Source: Pseudoxanthomonas sp. X-1 (GTDB lineage Bacteria > Pseudomonadota > Gammaproteobacteria > Xanthomonadales > Xanthomonadaceae). From it: DNA of 64,000 nucleotides. A program made the translations under genes and the position numbers. Position 1 is the first letter of the stretch, and each line of letters begins with the position of its first letter. The stretch spans positions 2,206,001-2,270,000 of the forward strand of contig NZ_CP083376.1 of the NCBI RefSeq assembly GCF_020042665.1, written 5' to 3'. Below, piece by piece: positions 21,606-30,779 of the stretch. Below the pieces are notes generated by a model, which worked only from the letters and a program-made list of their open reading frames with translations, ran no database searches and was not told the DNA's origin.

Positions 21606-22712
21606 TCAGGCCGCCTGCGCCAGGCGCTGCGGCAGCTGGCGCGGCGCGAGGCCGGCCACGGCCTCGGCGATGGCGCGGATATGGTCCGGCGAGGTGCCAC
21701 AGCAGCCGCCGACCAGGTTCAGCAGGCCGGCGGTGGCGAATTCGTGCAGCGTTTCGGCCATTTCCTCCGGCGTCTCGTCGTACTCGCCGAAGGCATTGGG
21801 CAGGCCGGCGTTGGGATGCGCGCTGACGTAGCAGTCGGCCACGGTCGCCAGCGTCTCCACGTGCGGGCGCAGGTCCTTGGCGCCCAGCGCGCAGTTCAGG
21901 CCGATCGACAGCGGGCGGGCGTGCATCAGCGAGGTGTAGAACGCTTCGGCCGTCTGCCCGGACAGGGTGCGGCCGGAGGCATCGGTGATGGTGCCGGAGA
22001 TCATCACCGGCAGCCGTGCGCCGCGGTCGTCGAAGGCCTCCTCGATGGCGAACAGCGCGGCCTTGGCATTGAGCGTGTCGAAGATGGTCTCGACCATGAG
22101 CGTGTCGGCGCCGCCGTCGATCAGGCCTTCCACCGCCTCGCGATAGGTCAGGCGCAGGGCCTCGAAGCTGGTGTTGCGGAAGCCCGGGTCGTTGACGTCC
22201 GGGCTGATCGAGGCGGTGCGGCTGGTGGGGCCCAGCACGCCGATCACGAAGCGTGGCTTGTCCGGCGTGGTGGCCTCGATGGCGTCGCAGCACTGGCGGG
22301 CCACGCGTGCGCCCTCCTTGTTCAATTCGTAGACCAGGTGCTCCAGGTGGTAGTCGGCCTGGCTGACAGCGGTGGCGTTGAAGGTGTTGGTCTCCAGCAG
22401 GTCGGCGCCGGCCTCCAGGTAGGCCGTGTGCACGCCGGCGATGACCTGCGGATTGCTGAGCAGCAACAGGTCGTTGTTGCCCTTGAGGTCGTGGCCGTGG
22501 TCGCAACCCGGGCCGTGCACATGATCCTGCGCCTGAAGGCTGTCGAAGCCGCCGGCGAAGCGCTCGCCGCGATAGTCGGCTTCCTCCAGTCTGTGGCGCT
22601 GGATCATGGTGCCCATCGCGCCATCGATGATCAGGATGCGGCTGGCCAGCGCGTCCAGCAGCAGCTGGGTGCGGGCCGGGTTGAGCCAGGGCAGGGATCG
22701 GGTCGTGCTCAT
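21606..22712 (-). CDS. metH: Methionine synthase, homocysteine-binding N-terminal half
   Basis: 368 residues, equal to module 1 of E. coli Met[14 protein letters not shown] starts the barrel, and the three zinc cysteines are in GLNCALG and [11 protein letters not shown]. It also contains the MetH-type phrases [17 protein letters not shown] and [16 protein letters not shown]. It needs the separate C-terminal half to use methyltetrahydrofolate. It starts 10 bp after the sahR-like regulator stop on the same strand. Confidence 0.96.
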   Translation of the reverse strand: MSTTRSLPWLNPARTQLLLDALASRILIIDGAMGTMIQRHRLEEADYRGERFAGGFDSLQAQDHVHGPGCDHGHDLKGNNDLLLLSNPQVIAGVHTAYLEAGADLLETNTFNATAVSQADYHLEHLVYELNKEGARVARQCCDAIEATTPDKPRFVIGVLGPTSRTASISPDVNDPGFRNTSFEALRLTYREAVEGLIDGGADTLMVETIFDTLNAKAALFAIEEAFDDRGARLPVMISGTITDASGRTLSGQTAEAFYTSLMHARPLSIGLNCALGAKDLRPHVETLATVADCYVSAHPNAGLPNAFGEYDETPEEMAETLHEFATAGLLNLVGGCCGTSPDHIRAIAEAVAGLAPRQLPQRLAQAA

Positions 22713-22722
22713 GCGGCGCTCC

Positions 22723-23652
22723 TCACGGCTTGATGCCGGTCAGCGAGATGACTTCGAAATGCGGCGGACGGCGCTCGCGCGTGACCACCTGCAGGCTGGC
22801 CACCTGCAGCCCGCTCTTCTCGGCGAACCGGCGCAGCTCGGCCTCGGTGAAGCCCAGGTTGACGTGGCCATAGGCGTTGACCACCGACTGGTGCTCGTGC
22901 CGGCCCAGGCTGGAGAGCAGCAGCTTGCCGCCCGGGCGCAGCACGCGCGCGGCCTCGGCCACGGCCTTGGCCGGGCGCTGCGAATAGGTCAGCGCATGCA
23001 TCAGCACCACCAGGTCGAAGGTGCCGGCCTCGAACGGCAGCGCATGCATGTCACCTTCGCGCACCTCGACATTGGGGAAGCGGCGCAGGCGCTCGCCCGC
23101 GGCGGCGACCACGCGCGCACTGGTGTCCACGCAGACGTAGCGGTGTGAATGCGGCGAGAGCAGTTCGGCCAGCACGCCATCGCCGGAGGCGATGTCGAGC
23201 ACGTCACCGGTGTGCAGCAGCGGCAGGGCGGTGCGCGCCAGCGCTTCCCAGGTGCGGCCGGGCGAGTAGTGCCGCTCCATGTCGCCGGCCACGCTGTCGG
23301 CCCAGTTCTGGGTGGCGGCGCGTGCGGCCAGCACCTCGGCCACCCGCTCGGCGTCCTGGCGCAGCAGCGGGTCGTCGCTGCCGGCGCGCAGGCTGCGCCA
23401 CAGCTCGCGCTGGGCCGGATCCAGGTTGTCCTCGTCGAAGCGGTAGTAGGCCGACACGCCGGCGCGGCGGTCGCGCACCAGGCCCGAATCCTTGAGCCTG
23501 GCCAGATGCGTGGACACCCGCGGCTGGGCCAGCCGGGTGATGGCCGACAGCTCGGCCACGGTCAGCTCCTCGCCGGCCAGCAGGGCCAGCAGACGCACGC
23601 GGGTGGCGTCGGCGAAGACCTTCAGGCGCGCCGACCAAGCTTCCAGATCCAT
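22723..23652 (-). CDS. sahR: ArsR-type regulator fused to a SAM-methyltransferase domain (SahR-like)
   Basis: 309 residues from the ATG at 23652. Residues 1-95 form a winged-helix ArsR domain ([36 protein letters not shown]). The rest is a class I methyltransferase fold with [15 protein letters not shown] and [15 protein letters not shown]. This two-domain plan and the location before metH match SahR, which responds to S-adenosylhomocysteine and represses methionine-cycle genes in Proteobacteria. It probably senses the ligand in the methyltransferase fold instead of methylating. It heads the operon and is likely autoregulated through the palindrome at 23657-23680. Confidence 0.85.
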   Translation of the reverse strand: MDLEAWSARLKVFADATRVRLLALLAGEELTVAELSAITRLAQPRVSTHLARLKDSGLVRDRRAGVSAYYRFDEDNLDPAQRELWRSLRAGSDDPLLRQDAERVAEVLAARAATQNWADSVAGDMERHYSPGRTWEALARTALPLLHTGDVLDIASGDGVLAELLSPHSHRYVCVDTSARVVAAAGERLRRFPNVEVREGDMHALPFEAGTFDLVVLMHALTYSQRPAKAVAEAARVLRPGGKLLLSSLGRHEHQSVVNAYGHVNLGFTEAELRRFAEKSGLQVASLQVVTRERRPPHFEVISLTGIKP

Positions 23653-23656
23653 ATTT

Positions 23657-23680
23657 ATCTCTATATCAAGATATGGAGAT
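23657..23680. promoter_or_regulatory. 24-bp palindrome, candidate SahR-like operator
   Basis: ATCTCTATATC and GATATGGAGAT around a central AA; 10 of 11 positions are complementary. It is strikingly AT-rich against the surrounding GC and ends 4 bp before the regulator start, so it covers its ribosome-binding region. The divergent acyl-CoA dehydrogenase starts about 95 bp away on the other side. Position and symmetry fit autorepression of the methionine operon. Confidence 0.75.
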
Positions 23681-23737
23681 ATTTTGCCGGCGATGCCGGG
23701 TCCGGTCAATTCCATACGCAACCGCATGGTGGTTCGC

Positions 23738-23743
23738 TACAAT
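23738..23743 (+). promoter_or_regulatory. Possible -10 box of the acyl-CoA dehydrogenase gene
   Basis: TACAAT, 33 bp before the GTG start. No good -35 box is seen at the expected distance, so this is only a candidate. Confidence 0.3.
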
Positions 23744-23775
23744 CCTCGCCATCACCCAATGGGAGGGGAACGACC

Positions 23776-24924
23776 GTGGATTTCGGATACACCGACGAGC
23801 AGCTGATGATCCAGGATGTGGCCCGCCGCATCGCCCAGGAAAAGATCGCGCCCAGCGCCGAGCACTTCGACAAGACCGGCGAGTTCCCGCTGGAGAACAT
23901 CCAGCTGCTGGGCGAGAACGGCCTGATGGGCATCGAGGTGCCCGACGAGTACGGCGGCGCGGGCATGGACCCGATCAGCTACGTATTGGCGATGATCGAG
24001 GTGGCCGCCGGCGACGGCGCGCATTCGACCATCATGTCGGTCAACAACTCGCTGTACTGCACGGGCCTCTTGAAGTTCGGCAACGAGGAACAGAAGCAGA
24101 CCTACGTGCGCGCCATCGCCGATGGCAGCCAGATCGGCGCCTTCGCCCTGACCGAACCGCAGTCCGGCTCCGACGCCACGGCCATGCGCTGCCGTGCGGT
24201 GAAGCAGGCCGACGGCAGCTTCGTGATCAACGGCAAGAAGAGCTGGATCACCTCGGGCCCCGTGGCCAAGTACATCGTGCTGTTTGCCATGACCGATCCG
24301 GACAAGGGCGCACGCGGCATCACCGCCTTCATCGTCGACACCGACCGTCCGGGCTTCCATCGCGGCAAGACCGAACCCAAGCTGGGCATCCGCGCCTCGG
24401 CCACCTGCGAGATCGAGTTCGCCGACTACGTGGCCCAGCCGGCCGAGGTGATCGGCGAGGAAGGGCAGGGCTTCAAGATCGCCATGGGCGTGCTGGACGC
24501 CGGCCGCATCGGCATCGCCTCGCAGGCCATCGGCATCGCCCGCGCCGCCTACGAGAAGACGGTCGAATACGTGAAGGAGCGCAAGGCCTTCGGCGCGCCG
24601 ATCGGCACCTTCCAGATGACCCAGGCCAAGATCGCAGACATGAAGTGCAAGCTGGACGCGTCGTTGCTGCTGACCCTGCGCGCCGCCTGGCTCAAGGGCC
24701 AGGGCAAGCCCTTCAGCAGCGAGGCGGCCATCGCCAAGCTCACCGCCTCGGAGGCGGCGATGTGGATCACCCACCAGGCCGTGCAGATCCATGGCGGCAT
24801 GGGCTATTCCAAGGAAATGCCGCTGGAGCGCTACTTCCGCGATGCCAAGATCACCGAGATCTACGAAGGCACCAGCGAGATCCAGCGCCTGGTGATCGCG
24901 CGCGCGGAGACCGGACTGCGCTGA
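23776..24924 (+). CDS. Acyl-CoA dehydrogenase
   Basis: 382 residues from a GTG at 23776 with GGGAGGGG just upstream. Upstream in-frame ATGs would cross the divergent promoter region and are rejected. It is a flavoenzyme of fatty-acid or branched-chain acyl oxidation: FALTEPQSGSDA binds FAD, SWITSGPVAKYIV follows, and YEGTSEIQRLVIARA carries the catalytic glutamate of the short/medium-chain type. The acyl chain length cannot be read. It stands alone, with repeats and a terminator hairpin downstream. Confidence 0.93.
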   Translation: MDFGYTDEQLMIQDVARRIAQEKIAPSAEHFDKTGEFPLENIQLLGENGLMGIEVPDEYGGAGMDPISYVLAMIEVAAGDGAHSTIMSVNNSLYCTGLLKFGNEEQKQTYVRAIADGSQIGAFALTEPQSGSDATAMRCRAVKQADGSFVINGKKSWITSGPVAKYIVLFAMTDPDKGARGITAFIVDTDRPGFHRGKTEPKLGIRASATCEIEFADYVAQPAEVIGEEGQGFKIAMGVLDAGRIGIASQAIGIARAAYEKTVEYVKERKAFGAPIGTFQMTQAKIADMKCKLDASLLLTLRAAWLKGQGKPFSSEAAIAKLTASEAAMWITHQAVQIHGGMGYSKEMPLERYFRDAKITEIYEGTSEIQRLVIARAETGLR

Positions 24925-25001
24925 AAACCGCGCCGGGCGCCGGGCGACCCTGGCGTGCCGGCGACTTTGCATTTGCGGTCGGCACCAAAGCCCCGACCGT
25001 C

Positions 25002-25077
25002 GTTCCCGCGCGCGCGGGAACCCAGGGACGTTCGCCCGGGCAAGCACAAGGCGATGGATTCCCGCGTTCGCGGGAAT
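25002..25077. repeat. Paired-hairpin REP-like element, copy 2
   Basis: GTTCCCGCGC/GCGCGGGAAC at 25002-25021 and ATTCCCGCG-TT-CGCGGGAAT at 25058-25077, the same pair and spacing as 7412-7486. Confidence 0.85.
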
Positions 25078-25164
25078 GAGGGTCTGGTTGGTGCTTGCTG
25101 ATTTGAAACTTTGGCGTCATGTGCGGCGCCTCTTCACGAGATAAGCCGGCCGCTTAACGCCACC

Positions 25165-25231
25165 GTGGAAGCCGCCGTGGCGGCGATGAGGCTTTATCGG
25201 TAAAGCCCATCGCCGCCATGGCGGCTCCCAC
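25165..25231. repeat. 67-bp hairpin repeat, copy 1
   Basis: Outer arms GTGGAAGCCGCCGTGGCGGC and GCCGCCATGGCGGCTCCCAC, inner stem GGCTTT / AAAGCC. Same length and plan as 57443-57509 and 59243-59309. This copy has the most changes in its left arm. Confidence 0.88.
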
Positions 25232-25280
25232 CAAGCAAGACCTGTGCAGGACCTCCCCAAGCAACACCGAGCCCCAAAAC

Positions 25281-25309
25281 AGGAAGCCCCGGCATGGCCG
25301 GGGCTTCCT
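25281..25309 (-). terminator. Terminator hairpin, mainly for the RND efflux operon
   Basis: Perfect 13-bp stem AGGAAGCCCCGGC / GCCGGGGCTTCCT with loop ATG, 27 bp after the RND gene stop. On the minus strand GTTTTGG follows. It may also stop transcription from the acyl-CoA dehydrogenase side. Confidence 0.75.
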
Positions 25310-25335
25310 GCGTTTCACGACCTCAGGTCAGGCGG

Positions 25336-28300
25336 TCAGTGACCGCCATGCCCCTGCGGGGTGTCCTGGCGCGGCGGCTGGCCGTCCTGCCCGCCATCCT
25401 GGTGCGAGGCCAGGTACTCCTTGGAGGGCTCGTCCATCTTGTCGCCCAGCAGGCGCCGCACCACGATGAAGAACATCGGGATCAGCAGCAGGCCCAGCAC
25501 CGTGGCGAACACCATGCCGCCGATCACGCCGGTGGAGATCGCGTGGCGGGCATTGGCGCCGGCGCCGGTGGAGATGGCCATCGGCACCACGCCCATGATG
25601 AAGGCGAAGGAGGTCATCAGGATCGGGCGCATGCGCAGGTGCGCGGCGTTGACGATGGCATCGTGCAGCGTGCGGCCCTGCGCGCGCTCCATCACCGCGA
25701 ACTCGACGATCAGGATCGCGTTCTTCGCCGCCAGGCCGATGACCGTGATCAGGCCGATCTGGAAGAAGATGTCGTTGGACAGGCCACGCAGCATGGTGAA
25801 GGCCAGCGCGCCCAGGGCGCCCAGCGGCACCACCAGCAGCACCGACACCGGGATCGACCAGCTCTCGTACAGCGCCGCCAGGCACAGGAAGACCACGACC
25901 AGCGACAGCACCAGCAGCAGGGTCTGGCTGTTGCCGGCCAGGATTTCCTGGTAGCTCATGCCCGACCAGTCGAAGCCGAAGCCGGGCGGCAGCTTGTCGT
26001 GGACGATGCCTTCCATGGTGTTCATGGCCTGGCCGGAGGAGCTGCCCGGCGCCGGCGAGCCATTGATGTTGACCGCCGAATAGCCGTTGTAGCGCGCCAG
26101 CGACGGCGGCAGCGAGGCCCAGCTGGTCGACACCACGTTGGACAGCGGGATCATCGACGGATTGCCCTGCGCATCGCTCTGGGTGCTGCTGGGGACGTAG
26201 AACTGCTCCAGCGACTCGGGCCCGGTGCGGAACGGCGCGTCGGCGCGCATGTTCACGCGCTTGATGCGGCCGCCGTAGAAGAAGTCGTTGACGTAGACCG
26301 GCGCCAGCATCAGCTGGATGGAGTTGTAGATGTCGCTGACCGACAGGCCCATCGACTGCGCCTGCACGCGGTCGACCTTCAGCTGCAGCTGCGGAGCGTT
26401 CTCCAGCGTGTTGGGACGCACCTGCATCAGCGACTTGTCCTGCGAGGCGATGCCCAGCAGCTGGTTGCGCGCCGCCATCAGCGCATCCTGGCCGGCGCCG
26501 GTGCGGTCCTGCAGCCACATGTCGAAGCCGCCGAACTGGCCCAGGCCCTGGATCGTGGGCAGGTTGACCACGAAGATCTGCGCACCCTTGATGCCCTGCA
26601 GCGCGCCGTTGGCCTGGCCGATGAACTGGGTGGCGCCCGGACGTTCATCCCAGGGCTTGAGGCGGATGAAGGCCATGCCCACGTTCTCGCCCTGGCCCAG
26701 GAAGCTGAAGCCGGTGATCTGCATCATGCCTTCGAAGCCGTCCAGCTTGCCCAGCGTGCCGCGGATCTGGTCCATGACCTTGTTGGTCTGCTGCATCGGC
26801 GTGCCCGGCGGGGCCTGCACGATCGCCAGCGCGTAGCCCTGGTCCTCTTCGGGGATGAAGCTGGTGGGGATACGGGTGAAGAGGAAGCCGGTCAGCACCA
26901 CCAGCACGGCGAACAGCAGCATCCAGCGCGGCGCGTGCCTCACCTGGCGGCCGATCATGCCGACGTAGCTCTTCTCGGTCTTGCCGTAGTACTTCTCGAA
27001 GGTCCGGAAGACGATGTTCTTCTTCTCGTGGCTGTTCTCCTCATGCTGCTTGAGGAAGCTGGCGCACAGCGAGGGCGTGAAGCCCAGCGCCAAGAAGGCC
27101 GAGAAGCCCATCGAGATGGCGATGGTCAGCGCGAACTGCTTGTAGATCTCGCCCGAGGCGCCGCCCTGCAGGGCCGAGGGGATGAACACCGCCGCCAGCA
27201 CCACGGTGATGGCCACCACCGCGCCGGTGATCTGCTCCATCGCCTTGATCGTGGCCTCGCGCGGCGGCAGCTTCTCCTCGGCCATGATGCGCTCGACGTT
27301 CTCGATCACCACGATCGCATCGTCCACCACGATGCCGATCGCCAGCACCATCGCGAACATGGTCAGCTGGTTGATGGTGAAGCCGATGATGTCCAGGCCG
27401 CAGAAGGTGCCCAGCAGCGCCACCGGGATCACCAGGGTGGGGATGACCGTGGCGCGGAAGTTCTGCAGGAAGATCAGCATCACCAGGAACACCAGGATGA
27501 TGGCCTCGATCAGCGTGTGGACCACTTCCTCGATGGAGATCTTGACGAAGGTGGTGGTCTCGTACGGCGTGAACCAGGTGACGCCCGGCGGGAAGCTGGC
27601 CGACAGGTCGTTCATCTTGGCGGTGACCGCGTCGTACACGTTCAGCGCGTTGGCGCCCGGCAGCAGCTGGATGGCGAAGGCGCCGACCGGCTTGCCGTTG
27701 TACTTGGTGTCGAAGCCGTAGTTCTGCGCGCCGAAGCCGATCCGCGCCACGTCCTTCAGGCGCACCGTCGCGCCGTCGCTGTCAGCGCGCAGGATGATGT
27801 TCTCGAACTGCGCCGGATCGGTGAAGCGTCCTTCGGCCGAGACGGTGACCTGGAAGGCCTGGCCCTCAGGCGCCGGGGCCGAGCCCATCGCGCCGGCGGC
27901 GAACTGCACGTTCTGCGCCTGGACCGCCGCCATCACCTGGCTGGCCGACATGTTGTAGCCCTGCAGCTTCAGCGGGTCCAGCCAGATGTTCATGGCGTAC
28001 TCGGAACCGAAGTGCTGGGTGCTGCCCACGCCCGGCACGCGCGCGATCTGGTCGAGCACGCGCGAGGCGATGATGTCGTTGAGGTGGTTGCGGTCGATCG
28101 AGGCGTTGTCCGACTGCACGCCGACCACCATCAGGAAGCCGGCGTTGGCCTTGGCCACCACCACGCCCTGCGCGGTGACCTCGGTGGGCAGGCGCGGCTG
28201 GGCCAGCGAGACCTTGTTCTGCACCTGCACCTGGGCGATGTCCGCGTTGGTGCCGGTCTGGAAGGTCAGGGTGATCGTCGCGCGGCCGGACGAGCTGGAG

Positions 28301-28542
28301 GTCGAGCTGAAGTACAGCAGGTTGTCGATGCCGGTCAGCTGCTGCTCGATCACCTGGGTGACCGAACGCTCGGTGGTGTCCGCGCTGGCGCCGGGATAGG
28401 TCGCCTGCACCGTGATCTGCGGCGGCGCGACGTTGGGGTAGGACTCGATACCCATATTGAGGATCGAGATCACGCCGGCCAGCGCGATCAGGATCGCGAC
28501 GACCCAGGCGAAGACCGGGTGATTGATGAAGAACTTGGGCAT
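25336..28542 (-). CDS. RND efflux pump inner-membrane transporter (AcrB/MexB type, HAE-1)
   Basis: 1068 residues, normal for the family. MPKFFINHPVFAWVVAILIALAG forms the first membrane helix, two large periplasmic loops follow, and the proton-relay aspartates lie in GIVVDDAIVVIENVERIM (equivalent to AcrB D407/D408). It exports drugs or solvents in a trimer with the adaptor encoded 12 bp upstream. No outer-membrane channel gene is in the operon, so it must borrow a TolC/OprM-type partner. The substrate range cannot be read from sequence. Confidence 0.96.
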   Translation of the reverse strand: MPKFFINHPVFAWVVAILIALAGVISILNMGIESYPNVAPPQITVQATYPGASADTTERSVTQVIEQQLTGIDNLLYFSSTSSSSGRATITLTFQTGTNADIAQVQVQNKVSLAQPRLPTEVTAQGVVVAKANAGFLMVVGVQSDNASIDRNHLNDIIASRVLDQIARVPGVGSTQHFGSEYAMNIWLDPLKLQGYNMSASQVMAAVQAQNVQFAAGAMGSAPAPEGQAFQVTVSAEGRFTDPAQFENIILRADSDGATVRLKDVARIGFGAQNYGFDTKYNGKPVGAFAIQLLPGANALNVYDAVTAKMNDLSASFPPGVTWFTPYETTTFVKISIEEVVHTLIEAIILVFLVMLIFLQNFRATVIPTLVIPVALLGTFCGLDIIGFTINQLTMFAMVLAIGIVVDDAIVVIENVERIMAEEKLPPREATIKAMEQITGAVVAITVVLAAVFIPSALQGGASGEIYKQFALTIAISMGFSAFLALGFTPSLCASFLKQHEENSHEKKNIVFRTFEKYYGKTEKSYVGMIGRQVRHAPRWMLLFAVLVVLTGFLFTRIPTSFIPEEDQGYALAIVQAPPGTPMQQTNKVMDQIRGTLGKLDGFEGMMQITGFSFLGQGENVGMAFIRLKPWDERPGATQFIGQANGALQGIKGAQIFVVNLPTIQGLGQFGGFDMWLQDRTGAGQDALMAARNQLLGIASQDKSLMQVRPNTLENAPQLQLKVDRVQAQSMGLSVSDIYNSIQLMLAPVYVNDFFYGGRIKRVNMRADAPFRTGPESLEQFYVPSSTQSDAQGNPSMIPLSNVVSTSWASLPPSLARYNGYSAVNINGSPAPGSSSGQAMNTMEGIVHDKLPPGFGFDWSGMSYQEILAGNSQTLLLVLSLVVVFLCLAALYESWSIPVSVLLVVPLGALGALAFTMLRGLSNDIFFQIGLITVIGLAAKNAILIVEFAVMERAQGRTLHDAIVNAAHLRMRPILMTSFAFIMGVVPMAISTGAGANARHAISTGVIGGMVFATVLGLLLIPMFFIVVRRLLGDKMDEPSKEYLASHQDGGQDGQPPRQDTPQGHGGH

Positions 28543-28554
28543 GGCAGCGAATCC

Positions 28555-29793
28555 TTACTTGGCCTGGTCTTGCGCAGGCTTCTGGGCGTCGCCCTGCTTG
28601 GCATCGGCGCCCGCGGCGGGCGGCTGCTGACCCTGACCGGCGGCGCCCTGCTGGGCGGCGGCCTTGGCCTGCTCGTACGGCACGGCCTTGACCTGGCCGC
28701 CTTCCTTGGCCTTCTGCAGGCCGATGCCGATCACCCGGTCACCGGTCTTGAGGCCGTCGGTGACGACCCACTTGCGGTCCACCGGCGCGGTTTCCATCTG
28801 CACGTCCTTGCGCGCGACCTTGCCGTCGGCGCCGACGACCATGGCATAGGCGCCGTTGGTATCGCGCTGGATGGCTTCCTGCGGCACCAGGAACACGCCG
28901 CTGCGGGTGCCGAGGTCGGCATCGACGGTCACGAAGCTGCCCGGCAGCAGGGCCTTGTCGGGATTGGGCACCGTGGCGCGCAGCGAGACCGCGCCGGTGG
29001 CCTGGTCGACCACCACGTCGGAGAAGTCGAGCGTGCCGACCTGGTCGTAGACCTGGCCGGTGGGCAGCTTGATCTTGACCTTGGTGTCCCGGGTGTCCGA
29101 CAGGCTGACGCTGCCCTGGCCCTGGGCCTGGCGCAGCGACTGCAGCTCGGAGGAGCTCATGGTGAAGTTGACGTAGAGCGGATCGATCTGGTCCACGGTG
29201 GTCAGCAGGGTCACGCCCTCGGCGCCGACCAGCGCGCCCTCGGTGACCTGCTGCTTGCCGGCGCGGCCGGAGATCGGGGCGGTGACGTTGGCGTAGCCCA
29301 GGTTGATCTGGGCGTTGGTCACCGCGGCCTTGGCCTGCTGCAGGGCGGCCGCGGCGCTGCGCTCGGCCGCTTCGGCATCGTCCAAGTCGGACTGGGACAC
29401 GTACTGCTGCGGCGCCAGCTTGCGCGCGCGCTGGGCGGCGATGTGGGCGTTGGTGTAGGTGGCCTGGGCCGAGGCCTGCTGGCCCTGGGCCGAGCTGAGA
29501 TCGGCCTGCAGCGGGGCCGGGTCGATCTTGAACAGGACCTGGCCTTCCTTGACGTCGGTGCCTTCCTCGTAGACGCGCTTGAGCAGCACGCCGGGCACGC
29601 GGGCGCGGACGTCGGCGCTGCGCACCGGCGCCAGGCGGCCGCTGAGCGCGCGGGTCAGCGGCACGCTGGTCGGCTGCATGTCGATCACGCCCACTTCCGG
29701 CGGCGGCGGAGCCTGCTGCTCCTCCTTCTTGCAGGCGGCCAGGGCCAGCACGAGGGCGAAGCTGAGCAGGAGCGGGCGGGTTGGGGCGGTCAT
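28555..29793 (-). CDS. RND efflux periplasmic adaptor lipoprotein
   Basis: 412 residues. The signal peptide ends in a lipobox LAAC with lipidated C21, followed by KKEEQQAPPPPE. The adaptor plan is clear: barrel-sandwich halves around a coiled-coil hairpin (about 95-165) and GYANVTAPISGRAGKQQVTEGALV. A Gln/Ala/Pro-rich tail of about 40 residues ends it. It links the transporter to an outer-membrane channel. GGAG lies upstream of the ATG. It starts 57 bp after tetR on the same strand. Confidence 0.95.
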   Translation of the reverse strand: MTAPTRPLLLSFALVLALAACKKEEQQAPPPPEVGVIDMQPTSVPLTRALSGRLAPVRSADVRARVPGVLLKRVYEEGTDVKEGQVLFKIDPAPLQADLSSAQGQQASAQATYTNAHIAAQRARKLAPQQYVSQSDLDDAEAAERSAAAALQQAKAAVTNAQINLGYANVTAPISGRAGKQQVTEGALVGAEGVTLLTTVDQIDPLYVNFTMSSSELQSLRQAQGQGSVSLSDTRDTKVKIKLPTGQVYDQVGTLDFSDVVVDQATGAVSLRATVPNPDKALLPGSFVTVDADLGTRSGVFLVPQEAIQRDTNGAYAMVVGADGKVARKDVQMETAPVDRKWVVTDGLKTGDRVIGIGLQKAKEGGQVKAVPYEQAKAAAQQGAAGQGQQPPAAGADAKQGDAQKPAQDQAK

Positions 29794-29850
29794 GGGAGAG
29801 GGCTCCGGGAAAACGATAGGGTGGTGAAGTCGTTGGAATCAGCGGCGGCG

Positions 29851-30474
29851 CTAGCAGCGGGCGGTGGACGTCTCGGGCCCGAAGGCTCGCAGGAAGGCGT
29901 CGACCGCCTGGTGCGCCCAGGCGCGTCGCGCGGCGGCCCGGCGCTGGGGCATGGCGAAGCGCAGGCGCTCCAGGTCCAGGCCCAGCAGCATGCCAAACAG
30001 CAGCTCGGCCGACGCGTGCGGATCGTCATGCCGCAGCAGACCGGCCTGCATGGCCTGGGACAGCCATTTGGCCAGATGCTGGTGCAGGCGTTCGCCGCCA
30101 TCGCGCCAGATGCCGCGCGCCTCTTCGGGGAACTGCGGAGACTCCGCGCCAAAGAGCAGGAAGGCGGCGACCACGTCGGGTTCCGCCAACTGCTCCAGGT
30201 ACTCCTCGGCGAAGGCCAGCAGCGGCGCGCGCACGCCGCCGGCGAAACTGCCCAGCCGCGCGGTGGTCAGCTGCAGCTGGTCGTGCATCAGATCCTGCAG
30301 CAGGGCGTGCTTGCTGCCGAACTGCGAGTACAGCGTCTGCTTGGAACACCCCGCACGCTGCGCGACGGCTTCCATGCTCACCCGGAAGCCCTGCTCGGCC
30401 ATCAGCGAGCGCATGGCGTCGAAGACCCGCTGGCGGCGCTCGGCAGCGGTCGAAGGGGCGTGGGGCTGGCTCAT
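29851..30474 (-). CDS. TetR-family repressor of the efflux operon
   Basis: 207 residues. The helix-turn-helix is VSMEAVAQRAGCSKQTLYSQFGSK in the first 55 residues (written here as the family block ending TLYSQFGSK). The C-terminal ligand domain is of the AcrR/TtgR kind. Unlike most acrR genes it is not divergent but is the first gene of the efflux operon. A palindrome at 30480-30497, just before its ATG, would let it repress itself and the pump genes together. No ribosome site is visible before the ATG. Confidence 0.9.
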   Translation of the reverse strand: MSQPHAPSTAAERRQRVFDAMRSLMAEQGFRVSMEAVAQRAGCSKQTLYSQFGSKHALLQDLMHDQLQLTTARLGSFAGGVRAPLLAFAEEYLEQLAEPDVVAAFLLFGAESPQFPEEARGIWRDGGERLHQHLAKWLSQAMQAGLLRHDDPHASAELLFGMLLGLDLERLRFAMPQRRAAARRAWAHQAVDAFLRAFGPETSTARC

Positions 30475-30479
30475 CGGGG

Positions 30480-30497
30480 CTGGACTATACCGTCCAG
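30480..30497. promoter_or_regulatory. TetR operator overlapping the efflux operon -10 box
   Basis: CTGGAC-TATACC-GTCCAG, a perfect 6-bp inverted repeat around 6 bp. Read on the minus strand it contains TATAGT (30488-30483), a -10 box, with TTCAAA 16 bp upstream as a weak -35. The tetR ATG lies 6 bp beyond the palindrome. Confidence 0.65.
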
Positions 30498-30750
30498 TTC
30501 AGAATTTGAACACCCCGAAAACGCAGTTGCCATGCGGCTTGTGCGGGGTTGTGAAAACGAGGTGATGAAGCGGTGACGGGATGGACAGATGACGACCGTT
30601 TATCCGCGCGATGCGACGGCGCGTCATCCGCCGACACGACGGCCTGGCGCTTGCAAACGCCCACAAACCATGCACACACGGCATGGGTCGGCACCATCGA
30701 TCATGATGCCGCGCAACACGAAGGTTTAAGCAGGCAGGCCTACAATGCGC

Positions 30751-30756
30751 GATTAA
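30751..30756 (+). promoter_or_regulatory. Possible -10 box of NAD-glutamate dehydrogenase
   Basis: TACAAT, 23 bp before the ATG. The only -35-like sequence, TTTAAG at 30725, gives a 20-bp spacer, which is long. Weak candidate. Confidence 0.3.
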
Positions 30757-30779
30757 CTTCCTTCGATGTAAGCGACTGT

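Larger units (their letters stand above)
24925..25335. other. Repeat-filled gap between convergent genes
   Basis: 411 bp between the acyl-CoA dehydrogenase and RND transporter genes. It holds a REP-like pair (25002-25077), a 67-bp hairpin repeat (25165-25231) and a terminator hairpin (25281-25309). Short ORFs here arise from the repeats. Confidence 0.8.
30475..30779. other. Divergent promoter region between the efflux operon and glutamate dehydrogenase
   Basis: 305 bp. It holds the TetR operator at the left end and a candidate dehydrogenase promoter near 30751. In-frame readings upstream of 30780 have no family similarity. The middle (about 30570-30720) shows nothing I can name. Confidence 0.6.
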
